DNA of 64,000 bases, from positions 186,001 through 250,000 of the forward strand of contig JARYLI010000002.1 in the NCBI GenBank assembly GCA_029907715.1, written 5' to 3'. A program made the translations under genes and the position numbers. Under the pieces are notes generated by a model that had not been told where the DNA came from, ran no database searches, and saw only the letters and a list, made by a program, of their open reading frames with translations. Positions 28,473 through 36,616 of this stretch are shown piece by piece; the first letter of the stretch is position 1; each line of letters begins with the position of its first letter. This DNA comes from Methanothrix sp. GTDB taxonomy: Archaea > Halobacteriota > Methanosarcinia > Methanotrichales > Methanotrichaceae.

Positions 28473-28596
28473 CGCTCTTATGTATTCAGCAACTTGAAGG
28501 ACATGCAGGCCGGTTGCTGAATGCACTCATTTCCCCATCACGAGCGCATAGCTTGAATGGTACCTCTTCGGACAAGTTATCAGATGGATAAGAGCG
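28473..28596 (+). repeat. dispersed 124-nt element, copy A
   Basis: Begins CGCTCTTATGTATTCAGCAA and ends TATCAGATGGATAAGAGCG, giving imperfect terminal inverted repeats of ~20 nt (outer 9 perfect). An internal perfect 9-bp inverted repeat, TTCAGCAAC (28485-28493) and GTTGCTGAA (28513-28521), could form a hairpin. Copies B-E are at 37232, 42589, 42977 and 60253. Confidence 0.9.
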
Positions 28597-28833
28597 TTGC
28601 GTTTTATCCCATTGAATGCGATCTGTCAGTCTGTTTCTCAGGCGTATTCACATCGCTGAAGCCCTCACTGGACCGCAATGTATGCGGGGCTCGGCATGAA
28701 TGGCAGACATCGGGGCGCAAACTCCTGAGGCGGGGGTGGTCGCCAGTTCGATCGATCAACTGGCCGATGAGCTGCGATCCCAGCGATTCCCGTTACTGTT
28801 TATCTCGAAGTCCCGCATCCGGATGGCAATTTC

Positions 28834-28840
28834 TTTATAA
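28834..28840 (+). promoter_or_regulatory. TATA box, leaderless start
   Basis: TTTATAA centres 27 nt before the ATG at 28864, and no ribosome-binding site is present. Confidence 0.6.
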
Positions 28841-28863
28841 AAGCTCGGATCAGACCTCAGATC

Positions 28864-29388
28864 ATGATCGAGCTCAGGAGCGATCCTTATGTCCTCAAGC
28901 CGAGGCTGGCTCCCCCAACGGAGAGCGATTTCAGGGTGCACCTGAACATCGGATGGTGCAGGGGTGTTCTCTTCAATGTCGTCGCCCTGAAGAACTCCGT
29001 GGCGATAGTGGAGTACGATGCCATCCTCTGGTCAGAGGACTCGGTTATGTTCGTGGAGTACAAGGACTCTGTGGCAGCATACAAGAGCCTCTCAGCAAGA
29101 AGAATACAGCAGATGGACAGCCTGGCGAAGAACATCGCGAGGGGACTGGGGTACAGGAGATACTGCTTCGTCATCGTCGTGAAGGATCTGCAGGAGATCA
29201 CATCGAGGGGTGGCGTCGATGTCATTCCGCTGTACATGCTTGGAAGCTACGAGCCAGCTTTTGTATCGACATACAGCGAGCTCGATTACCTGGAGAAGCT
29301 CATGGCAAAGTACACACGTGAGGAGAAGCCAGAGTTCGTTAAGGAGCTCGATAAGCTGAGAAGGATGATAGAGACCGGTCTGGCGTGA
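28864..29388 (+). CDS. PD-(D/E)XK nuclease-like hypothetical protein
   Basis: 174 aa, no signal peptide or membrane span. The segment VAIVEYDAILWSEDSVMFVE followed by YKDS has the E...D...ExK layout of NERD/restriction-like nuclease folds (acidic residues near 48-49, the E-x-K near 67-69). The rest contains a helix RRIQQMDSLAKNIARGLG and a VVKDLQEIT strand region. I do not recognise a named family. It is monocistronic, with a leaderless promoter. A nuclease or nucleic-acid repair role is only a fold-level guess. Confidence 0.6.
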   Translation: MIELRSDPYVLKPRLAPPTESDFRVHLNIGWCRGVLFNVVALKNSVAIVEYDAILWSEDSVMFVEYKDSVAAYKSLSARRIQQMDSLAKNIARGLGYRRYCFVIVVKDLQEITSRGGVDVIPLYMLGSYEPAFVSTYSELDYLEKLMAKYTREEKPEFVKELDKLRRMIETGLA

Positions 29389-29404
29389 GATCATTCTGAA
29401 AGCC

Positions 29405-29524
29405 TCATGGTAGCATGAGAATCTGGACCGTGCCGGCAAAGTGGATACACCGGCGGAGACCGTGTGGAATAATGAATCATGGGAGCATGAGAATCTGGAC
29501 CGTGCCGGCAAAGAGGATGTCACC
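29405..29524 (+). repeat. ~47-bp direct repeat pair before shikimate kinase
   Basis: TCATGG-(T/G)-AGCATGAGAATC and onward repeats at 29405-29451 and 29477-29524; the core of 30 nt (29412-29441 and 29484-29513) is identical. Copy 2 ends exactly at the start codon and supplies the GAGGATGTCACC leader; copy 1 has GTGGATACACC in its place and no ATG. Confidence 0.9.
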
Positions 29525-30391
29525 ATGAAAGGATACGCCACTGCATACGGCGCAGCAACTGTGCTGAATGCCATCGCGAACTGGAAGGGCTCTGCGTTCG
29601 GAATATCGCTCAGAACATCCGCAGAGGTTGTGCTTGATGATTCTGAGAGGGTGGTGGGTGATGCATCGGGTGTTGACACAACGCTCATAGTCAGATGCGT
29701 TGAGCGCGTGCTGAATCACTTCGGACTCGATTATGGCGGCGTTGTCAGGACCAGGAGCGAGATACCGGTTGCAAGCGGCCTGAAGTCGAGCAGCGCTGCT
29801 GCGAACGCCGCGGTGCTCGCCACTCTGGATGCGCTGGGCGAGGAGATCGATATGATAGATGCTGTGCGGATCGGGGTCGAGGCAGCACTCGAGGCAGGTG
29901 TCACGGTGACCGGCGCGTTCGATGACGCGTGCGCCTCAATGCTCGGCGGTGTTGTGGTGACAGACAACCTGGAGAAAGCCCTCTTAAAAAGAGATGCGCT
30001 GCACTCAGATGTGATTCTACTAATTCCAGATGAGCGGTTCTTCTCACGGGATGTCGATGTGGAGCGGTGCCGGCTCTTCTCCCGGGTTGCGGATGCTGTT
30101 TTTGATATGGCGATGGAGGGAGATTATGCAGCAGCCATGACCCTGAACGGGCTTCTGTACTGCACAGCGCTTCGCAGATCTCCCGAGCCTGTGGTCCTCG
30201 CGCTCAGGGCGGGCGCTGCGGGAGCGACGCTATCCGGCACCGGACCCGCGTACGCTGCACTTGTTGATGAGGTCTCAGGAGATGATGTTGCTGCGGCATG
30301 GTCATCGCTCGGCGGAAGGATCATAAGGACAGCGGTTGAGAACAGAAGCGCCAGGATGGGTCAGGCAGATCTCTTCCAGGAGGGGATATGA
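29525..30391 (+). CDS. aroK: archaeal shikimate kinase (GHMP family)
   Basis: Phosphorylates shikimate at O-3 on the way to chorismate. The 288-aa GHMP-kinase type protein has MKGYATAYGAATVLNAIANW, the ATP-binding PVASGLKSSSAAANAA (near residue 82), GAFDDACASMLGG and SGTGPAYAALV. Unrelated to the bacterial AroK fold. ATG 29525 is preferred to the GTG at 29441, which would read through the duplicated leader. Overlaps the chorismate mutase gene by four bases. Confidence 0.93.
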   Translation: MKGYATAYGAATVLNAIANWKGSAFGISLRTSAEVVLDDSERVVGDASGVDTTLIVRCVERVLNHFGLDYGGVVRTRSEIPVASGLKSSSAAANAAVLATLDALGEEIDMIDAVRIGVEAALEAGVTVTGAFDDACASMLGGVVVTDNLEKALLKRDALHSDVILLIPDERFFSRDVDVERCRLFSRVADAVFDMAMEGDYAAAMTLNGLLYCTALRRSPEPVVLALRAGAAGATLSGTGPAYAALVDEVSGDDVAAAWSSLGGRIIRTAVENRSARMGQADLFQEGI

Positions 30392-30675
30392 TGGGCTTGG
30401 TTGAGCATCGCATGGAGGTTCAGAAGATAGACGAGGAGATCCTGAGGCTGATACAGAAGCGCATGGCTCTTGCAGAGGAGATATACAGGGATAAGGCTGC
30501 GCTCGGTCTCTCGATATCCGATCCGGACCAGGAGGCTCTGGTGCTCGGCAGAGCTGTGGATATGGCCACAGAGCTCGGTCTCGATCCGGGAAGCATAAAG
30601 AGCATATTCAGAATACTCATCGATATGAGCCTGCAGAGGCAGCACGGCCTCCGTGGCGAGGACAACCTGCCCTGA
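30388..30675 (+). CDS. chorismate mutase, AroQ type
   Basis: 95 aa all-helical: HRMEVQKIDEEILRLIQKRM carries the conserved arginine and lysine of AroQ enzymes, ending with an FRILIDMSLQRQ helix. Converts chorismate to prephenate for Phe/Tyr synthesis. AGGAGGG site before the ATG and coupling to shikimate kinase make a two-gene aromatic operon. Confidence 0.9.
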   Translation: MMGLVEHRMEVQKIDEEILRLIQKRMALAEEIYRDKAALGLSISDPDQEALVLGRAVDMATELGLDPGSIKSIFRILIDMSLQRQHGLRGEDNLP

Positions 30676-30809
30676 GATGGATATCATCTCAAAGTGCATC
30701 AGCAATCGATGATGACTCTGCCAGCAGCTGCGACCCTTCGAAGCTGGGTGGTTTGGGTCTCGAATTGATGAGGACTGATTGAAACTGGCGATGGCAGGAA
30801 AATCCCCCC

Positions 30810-31571
30810 TCAGGGGACCCCCTCAAATCTCCTGACCAGCTCTTCCTTGATCCTCTTTATCGCCTCGACAGCAGGACCGCCCACGTCTATGGGTGCCTTT
30901 CCTTGAAGATCAGCATCTATCAGATTCCTGTCGAATGGTATGGTTCCGAGAACAGGTATGCCCATCTCCTCGAGCTTCTCCTTCACTATTCCAGGATCGT
31001 CGGTTTTGTTGATCACAGCCAGCAGGTTTGTTATTCCTATGTTCTCGCCAAGTCGTTTGATCCGCTCCACGGTCTCTATGGATCGCAGGCCTGGCTCGAC
31101 GACCACTATCATCGCATCAACGCCTCTCGCAGTGCCCCTGCCGAGGTGCTCTATGCCTGCCTCCATGTCAAGTATCACGACATCCTTCTCCCTGGAGATG
31201 ACATGCCTGAGAAGCGCCTTCAGGAATGCGCTCGCAGGGCACATGCATCCGCTTCCGCCAGTCTCCAGGGTGCCCATGACCGCGAACCTCACCCCGTCCG
31301 GACCTGTGCATCCGCATCTGTCTATCACATCATCCACCTTTGGGTTCATGCGATACATGCCCATCGGCATGCTGGCCCTCTCCTCGATGAGTTCCTTGTA
31401 CTCCGTTATCGGCCTCGGATTCTCCTTTATGCCGAGGGCGGATCCGAGGTTCATGTCAGGGTCTGCATCTATCGCAAGAACCCTGTAGCCATCACGGGCG
31501 AACAGACGCGCCAGCGTTCCAGCAAGAGTTGTCTTGCCAACACCACCCTTTCCTGAGACTGCGAGCTTTAT
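30810..31571 (-). CDS. cooC: CooC-type CO dehydrogenase maturation ATPase, apparent ATA start
   Basis: P-loop NTPase of the MinD/CooC group that inserts nickel into CO dehydrogenase. The N-terminus reads (I)KLAVSGKGGVGKTTLAGT with the deviant Walker A, then VLAIDADPDMNLGSALG, GSGCMCPASAFL with the CxC dimer motif, and VINKTDDPG. The shortest ATG start (31454) would cut off the Walker A motif. The frame continues to a TAA upstream with no ATG, GTG or TTG; homologs begin exactly at the ATA codon 31571-31569, and a TATA box (TATAAA, 31600-31595) is 26-27 nt away, so a leaderless ATA start is proposed. A CTG at 31586 is the only other option. 253 aa. Confidence 0.85.
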   Translation of the reverse strand: MKLAVSGKGGVGKTTLAGTLARLFARDGYRVLAIDADPDMNLGSALGIKENPRPITEYKELIEERASMPMGMYRMNPKVDDVIDRCGCTGPDGVRFAVMGTLETGGSGCMCPASAFLKALLRHVISREKDVVILDMEAGIEHLGRGTARGVDAMIVVVEPGLRSIETVERIKRLGENIGITNLLAVINKTDDPGIVKEKLEEMGIPVLGTIPFDRNLIDADLQGKAPIDVGGPAVEAIKRIKEELVRRFEGVP

Positions 31572-31594
31572 TGCGACGACCCCCAGAGTCTGAG

Positions 31595-31626
31595 TTTATA
31601 TCCACGTAAAGGATAGAGGTATATAT
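31595..31626. promoter_or_regulatory. divergent leaderless promoters of cooC and nrdJ
   Basis: TATAAA on the minus strand (31600-31595) is 26-27 nt from the cooC ATA; TATATAT on the plus strand (31620-31626) is 26 nt from a CTG at 31649. The two TATA boxes are only ~20 bp apart, so the two genes probably compete for or share factors. Confidence 0.65.
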
Positions 31627-31648
31627 CGTTTGCACCGGGGGGAGCGAG

Positions 31649-33682
31649 CTGGTCGAGAAGATAAGAAAGAGGGATGGGAGAACAGTCGATTTCGATCCCT
31701 CCAGGATATCCAGGGCGATATCCAAGGCATTCGATGCGCTGGGCATCGTGGACGAAAGAACACCTGTGGAGCTCGCCGGAAGGGTTGTGAGCATAGTGGA
31801 TGAACGCTTCAGGGATAAAATACCGTCCGTGGAGGATGTCCAGGACATCGTCGAGGAGGTTCTGATCGATGCGGGATACGCCCAGGTCGCCAAGGCGTAC
31901 ATACTCTACAGGCAGAAACGATCAGATATAAGAGAGGCGAAGCACTATCTGGGCGTTTCAGATGATCTCAAGCTGAGCGTCAACGCGGTCGAGGTTCTGA
32001 AGAAGAGGTATCTCAGAAGGGATGAGCTTGGGAATGTCATCGAGACCCCTGGGGAGATGTTCGAGCGGGTCGCATCCGCGGTATCCGCTGTGGAGAGGCG
32101 CTACGGTGGAGATGCTGATGATGCCAAAAAGAAGTTCCTCTCGATGATGAGATCTCTCAGCTTCCTCCCGAACTCCCCGACGCTGATGAATGCGGGCCTT
32201 CCCCTCGGCCAGCTCTCGGCGTGCTTTGTGGTTCCTGTGGAGGACTCAATCTCGGGGATATTCGACGCCCTGAAGTACATGGCTCTGATACATCAGAGTG
32301 GGGGCGGGACGGGCTTCAGCTTCTCCAGGCTCCGCCCGAAGGGGGATGTTGTGAGAAGCACCGGAGGTGTTGCGAGCGGCCCCGTGTCATTCATGCGCAT
32401 ATTCGATGCAGCCACAGAGGTCATAAAACAGGGCGGGAGGAGAAGGGGCGCGAACATGGGTGTTTTGAGGGTGGATCATCCGGATGTGACTGAGTTCATC
32501 GCATGCAAGGATCGCGGCGGCATGGAGAACTTCAACATCTCAGTGGCGATAACGGATGATTTCATGCGCAGGTGTGAGAGCGACGGATCGATTGAGCTGA
32601 TAAACCCCAGGACTGGAGAAGCCACCGGTGAGATGAACGCCAGGGATCTGATGGTCATGATGGCGACGTACGCATGGCGCCGTGGAGATCCTGGGGTGAT
32701 ATTCATAGACAGGATAAATGCGCTGCACCCTCTCCCCGGGGTCATAGAGGCGACGAATCCCTGTGGAGAGCAGCCGCTCCTGCCATTCGAGTCGTGCAAC
32801 CTGGGTTCTGTGAACCTGAGCAGGATGGTGGAGAGAGGGGAGATCTGCTGGGATAGACTTGAGGAGACCGTCAGGCTTGGTGTCAGATTTCTTGACGATG
32901 TCATAGACGCGAACAGGTTCCCTCTGAAGCAGATAGAGGAGGCAACCCTGCGCACGAGAAAGATCGGCCTCGGGGTCATGGGTTTCGCCGAGATGTTGAT
33001 TCAGCTAGGTGTATCGTACGCATCCCAGGACGCCCTCAGGATCGCAGAGGAGCTGATGGCGTTTGTCACAAGAACAGCGCGCGAAGAGTCATGCGCCCTG
33101 GGACATGAGAGGGGTTCGTTCCCGCTCTTCGAGGAGTCCTCTCTGAAGGACTGGGATGCGATGAGGAACGCAACCGTGACCACAATCGCCCCCACAGGCA
33201 CGATAAGCATCATCGCCGGCACCTCCTCTGGCATAGAGCCGCTCTTTGCTGTATCTTTTGTCAGGCATGTCCTCGAGGGGGCGAGGCTTATAGAGAGCTC
33301 GCCGCTCTTCGAGAGGATGGCAGCCGAGAGGGGCATAATGACCCCGGCACTGAGAGCAGAGGTCGCGCGCAGGGGATCGATACAGGAGATTCCGGGGATC
33401 CCGGATGATATGAAGGAGCTGTTCCTCACAGCACTGGACATAAATCCGGAGCAGCACGTCAGGATCCAGGCTGCGTTTCAGAAGCACACAGACAATGCGG
33501 TCTCGAAGACCGTGAACCTCCCGGAAAAAGCGTCTGTGAGCGATGTCATCAGGGTCTACAGTCTCGCGTACAGGCTGGGCTGCAAGGGGATTACCGTATA
33601 CAGATACGGCTCAAGAGAGCAGGTCCTCTACCTTGGCGAGCCAGACGCCCTCGCGAACGGCTGCAGGTTCTGCGGTGGATGA
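31649..33682 (+). CDS. nrdJ: adenosylcobalamin-dependent (class II) ribonucleoside-diphosphate reductase with ATP cone, apparent CTG start
   Basis: Makes deoxyribonucleotides without oxygen using B12. The frame from CTG 31649 encodes an ATP cone (VEKIRKRDGRTVDFDPSRI) and then SLSFLPNSPTLMNAG, QLSACFVVPVEDS, NPCGEQPLLPFESCNLGS (radical cysteine and glutamate), GTISIIAGTSSGIEPLF, and a C-terminal CRFCGG redox pair. The first ordinary start, GTG 31748, would delete most of the ATP cone. TATATAT at 31620-31626 is 26 nt from the CTG, suggesting a leaderless CTG start; length would be 677 aa. Confidence 0.9.
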   Translation: MVEKIRKRDGRTVDFDPSRISRAISKAFDALGIVDERTPVELAGRVVSIVDERFRDKIPSVEDVQDIVEEVLIDAGYAQVAKAYILYRQKRSDIREAKHYLGVSDDLKLSVNAVEVLKKRYLRRDELGNVIETPGEMFERVASAVSAVERRYGGDADDAKKKFLSMMRSLSFLPNSPTLMNAGLPLGQLSACFVVPVEDSISGIFDALKYMALIHQSGGGTGFSFSRLRPKGDVVRSTGGVASGPVSFMRIFDAATEVIKQGGRRRGANMGVLRVDHPDVTEFIACKDRGGMENFNISVAITDDFMRRCESDGSIELINPRTGEATGEMNARDLMVMMATYAWRRGDPGVIFIDRINALHPLPGVIEATNPCGEQPLLPFESCNLGSVNLSRMVERGEICWDRLEETVRLGVRFLDDVIDANRFPLKQIEEATLRTRKIGLGVMGFAEMLIQLGVSYASQDALRIAEELMAFVTRTAREESCALGHERGSFPLFEESSLKDWDAMRNATVTTIAPTGTISIIAGTSSGIEPLFAVSFVRHVLEGARLIESSPLFERMAAERGIMTPALRAEVARRGSIQEIPGIPDDMKELFLTALDINPEQHVRIQAAFQKHTDNAVSKTVNLPEKASVSDVIRVYSLAYRLGCKGITVYRYGSREQVLYLGEPDALANGCRFCGG

Positions 33683-33800
33683 TTGCATAGCTCCCGGCCG
33701 GCAACTGGAATCAAGTCTCAGAAAGCTTGAGCCGTTTGCCGGATCAGGCGGACCATGGGCATGCTGTAAAAGGTATGAGTAGCACATGGGTTTATCAGCA

Positions 33801-35519
33801 TCAACGAATCCCTAGATGTCTCATGAGCTCCTCTGTGCTCAGTGTGTTTATCACATCAGATGGCTCCAGCCATCCCCTGCGTGCGACCGTGACCCCGTAG
33901 CGCATGAATTCGAGCTGCTCAGGCGAATGCGCGTCTGTGCTGATCGCCATTTTCACCCCGAGTTCTTTCGCGCGCCTCGCCCATTCATCACTGAGATCTA
34001 ACCTCTCAGGATAGGCGTTTATCTCCATGATCGTGCCGGTCTTGGCAGCCGTCTCCAGTATGAGCTCCATGTCGACCTGGTACGGCTCCCTCCTCCCTAT
34101 GATCCGCCCTGTTGGATGCGCTATTATGTCGACATGCTCGTTCTCCATCGCGGCCACGAGCCTGCTGTTGATCTCGCGCTCCCTCTGGCTCTGCGCCATG
34201 TGGATCGCAGCCACCACCACATCACATCTCTCCAGGATATCATCTGTGTAGTCCAGGCTCCCGTCCGCCCTTATGTCCACCTCTGTGCCGGCGAGTATCC
34301 TGAACCCATCGAGCCTCTCGTTCATCCTGGATATCGCATCCACTTTCTCCAGCAGTCTTTCATCGGACAGCCCCCCCGCTATCCCGACGCTCGGCGAGTG
34401 GTCTGTGATTGCCACGTACTCATACCCCAGCGATCTCGCATGAGCGACCAGATCCTCAATGGATCCGATACCATCAGACCATGTGCTGTGCACATGGAGA
34501 TCGCCCTTCATGCTCGAGAGTTCCACAAGATCGGGAAGATGACTGGCCAGCGCTGCCTCGATCTCGCCGCGATCCTCCCTCAGCTCAGGGGGTATGTACT
34601 GCATGCCAAGCGCCTTGTACACATCCTCCTCGCGATCAAAGAAGAGCTCCTCGCCTGTATCCAGCCTTTTGAGGGAGTACTCCGAGAGGGAGTAGCCGCG
34701 CTGCAGTGCTATGCTGCGCAACTTAACGTTGTGCTCCTTAGAGCCTGTGAAGTACTGGAGCAGTGTTCCGTATGATCTCGGCTCAACGATCCTGAGATCG
34801 ACCTGAACAGTCCCCTCGACGATGATGCTTGCCTTCGTCGGCCCCTGGCCGAGGATCTCGTCGACCATCGGCATGCGAACGAACGCGGCTATGGATTCTG
34901 AGGGCCGGGAGGATGTCGCCAGGATGTCTATATCCCCAACGGTCTCCTTCCCCCTCCGGAAGCTACCGGCGACGGTGATGTTGCTCAGCCCCTCAATACC
35001 CTCCAGGTGTCTCATGATTCTCTCCACAATGCGTGCAGCTGCGCTGAGCGGTATGCGTGTGGAGCGCCTCCTGTACCGCTCTATCGCCTTCAGTATGTTT
35101 GCCTCCTTCGTCGGTCCCATGCCGGGAAGCCTTCGGATTCTGTGCTGCCGCGCAGCAGCCTCGAGCTCGTCGATTGTTGAGATGTTGAGCTTCTCGTGGA
35201 GGAGCGCAACCGTCTTGGGTCCCACGCCCTGCAGCTGGAGCAGCTCCTTCATTCCCTGCGGGATGGTGGAGACAAGCTCATCATACGCTTTTATGTGGCC
35301 TGTCGTTAGGTACTCTGAGATCTTCTCTGCTATCGCCTTCCCAACTCCGGGTATCCTGTCGAGCTCTCCGCGCCTCCATACCTCCTCGATGTCCTCTTTA
35401 AGAGACTCAATGGCCCTCGCTGCTTTGCTGTACGCTATGACCTTGAAGCGGTTCTCTCCCCTGATCTCCAGCAGCTCCCCCATCTCATAGAGTATGGCCG
35501 CGATCTCCTTGTTTCTCAC
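33801..35519 (-). CDS. polX: family X DNA polymerase with PHP domain (PolX)
   Basis: 572 aa. N-terminal 8-kDa-like helices (NKEIAAILYEMGELLEIRG), two helix-hairpin-helix segments (IPGVGKAIAEKI, LQGVGPKTVALL), the nucleotidyltransferase palm with GSFRRGKETVGDIDIL, then a C-terminal PHP phosphoesterase (HVHSTWSDG, TDHSPS, GTEVDI, AHPTGR, STDAHS). Family enzymes fill gaps in base excision repair and the PHP part gives 3'-exonuclease activity. GTG 35519 is chosen: a TTATA box (35546-35542) lies ~25 nt upstream, and the product then begins like other PolX proteins; the ATG at 35600 would add 27 unrelated residues. Confidence 0.93.
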   Translation of the reverse strand: MRNKEIAAILYEMGELLEIRGENRFKVIAYSKAARAIESLKEDIEEVWRRGELDRIPGVGKAIAEKISEYLTTGHIKAYDELVSTIPQGMKELLQLQGVGPKTVALLHEKLNISTIDELEAAARQHRIRRLPGMGPTKEANILKAIERYRRRSTRIPLSAAARIVERIMRHLEGIEGLSNITVAGSFRRGKETVGDIDILATSSRPSESIAAFVRMPMVDEILGQGPTKASIIVEGTVQVDLRIVEPRSYGTLLQYFTGSKEHNVKLRSIALQRGYSLSEYSLKRLDTGEELFFDREEDVYKALGMQYIPPELREDRGEIEAALASHLPDLVELSSMKGDLHVHSTWSDGIGSIEDLVAHARSLGYEYVAITDHSPSVGIAGGLSDERLLEKVDAISRMNERLDGFRILAGTEVDIRADGSLDYTDDILERCDVVVAAIHMAQSQREREINSRLVAAMENEHVDIIAHPTGRIIGRREPYQVDMELILETAAKTGTIMEINAYPERLDLSDEWARRAKELGVKMAISTDAHSPEQLEFMRYGVTVARRGWLEPSDVINTLSTEELMRHLGIR

Positions 35520-35695
35520 GTGATTAAATTGTGCAAGCTGGTATAACAAACTTGGCCATGTGTGCGGCCGCATGAGAGATCTGTGATTATACAGATCCAC
35601 GCTGAGTTACAACTCCATAACAGTGCAGGTTCTCATTGAGATGCTCTTTGACCCTCGAATTGCCTGGAATCTCAGGAGCACAGCTTCAAAACAGA

Positions 35696-36157
35696 TCATC
35701 TCAGCTTGTCAAGCGCTGAGCATGATGGATATCCGCCCTGCAACTGTACTGGCGTTATCATCACGTTGGACGTCGCGACAGCGCTCCCGCCCCTGCCCAT
35801 GTTGATCGCTATGACTGTGATCTTGTCAAGAGAGATGTCCATGTAGTTTATCCTGGGCGCGCTCTCAGCGATCTCGCCGTCGTATGAGAGATCCCTCTCC
35901 ATATTCGAGTTCAGAGCAACGAGATCTCCTGTGCTGGAAGGCGCGAGCCTGGCGAAAGACGCACTTGGTATCTCAGGGATATCTGTCTGCATTAAACTCA
36001 GGTTGCTGGATTTGCGGAGAAAATCCTGATGGAACGCCCGTACATCCTCTATGGAGAGACCCTGCACGCTCTCCTGGGCAGATGCATTTGCAAGAAAAAT
36101 CAGTGCAACACCCGTCAGCAAAATCATAATGCTGACGGGCGATTGCATCTCGTTCAT
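35696..36157 (-). CDS. secreted hypothetical protein
   Basis: 153 aa. A signal peptide is clear (VSIMILLTGVALIFLANASA, cleavage likely after ASA). The mature part has no cysteines until a single one near the C-terminus, and no recognised domain; it includes FARLAPSSTGDLVALNSN and GGSAVATSNVMITPVQLQGG. It follows another small secreted protein gene by 21 bp on the same strand, so the two are probably co-transcribed and may act together outside the cell. Confidence 0.65.
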   Translation of the reverse strand: MNEMQSPVSIMILLTGVALIFLANASAQESVQGLSIEDVRAFHQDFLRKSSNLSLMQTDIPEIPSASFARLAPSSTGDLVALNSNMERDLSYDGEIAESAPRINYMDISLDKITVIAINMGRGGSAVATSNVMITPVQLQGGYPSCSALDKLR

Positions 36158-36178
36158 CTCCTCCTGCTACTCCCCTGC

Positions 36179-36598
36179 TCACTTCTGCTGTGTTGTTATT
36201 GTGACTGTGTTAGTGGCTCTGCTGCCGGCACCAGCGCCAAGGGCTATCTGCTGTGGAAGTCCGATCCTCTCGAGGTTGACGGTTGTTGGTGCGGTATTTC
36301 CAAGATTACAGCAGGCGTTTGCATCCTGGTTCTTGGTCACCGTCTTTGAGTTCGCTGCAACCGCGCCGAATGCCGCAACAGCCACATCCGGGCCTGCTGC
36401 GGAGTAGATGTCATCGTAGTTGTAGTTCTGTCCTGGAATGACCGGGAAAGCAAAGCCAGCGCCGCCCGCGGAGTAGACTCCATTGGCAGCTATGAACGCT
36501 GTCTGAGATGTGCCCATCCCAGCCATCGGGGCAAAGTCCTGGGCCATGGCAGTGGTCAACAGCGCCAGTGTCACAGCCAGCAATATCGCTCCTTTCAT
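36179..36598 (-). CDS. small Ala/Gly-rich secreted protein
   Basis: About 139 aa from ATG 36598, preceded by GGTGGTGA. Signal peptide MKGAILLAVTLALLTTAMA, then a low-complexity Ala/Gly/Asn/Thr-rich mature chain (AGMGTSQTAFIAANGVYSAG, AVAAFGAVAANSKTV) with an adjacent Cys pair (ANACCNLG). The composition suggests a cell-surface or matrix protein; no family recognised. The 760 bp upstream are A/T-rich and gene-free. Confidence 0.65.
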   Translation of the reverse strand: MKGAILLAVTLALLTTAMAQDFAPMAGMGTSQTAFIAANGVYSAGGAGFAFPVIPGQNYNYDDIYSAAGPDVAVAAFGAVAANSKTVTKNQDANACCNLGNTAPTTVNLERIGLPQQIALGAGAGSRATNTVTITTQQK

Positions 36599-36616
36599 GT
36601 TTTTTTCACCACCCAT

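Larger units (their letters stand above)
28437..28863 (+). other. noncoding gap with repeat copy A and a promoter
   Basis: No convincing gene. Contains dispersed repeat copy A (28473-28596). The stretch 28600-28830 shows no further structure I can name. TTTATAA at 28834-28840 is the TATA box of the next gene. Confidence 0.6.
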
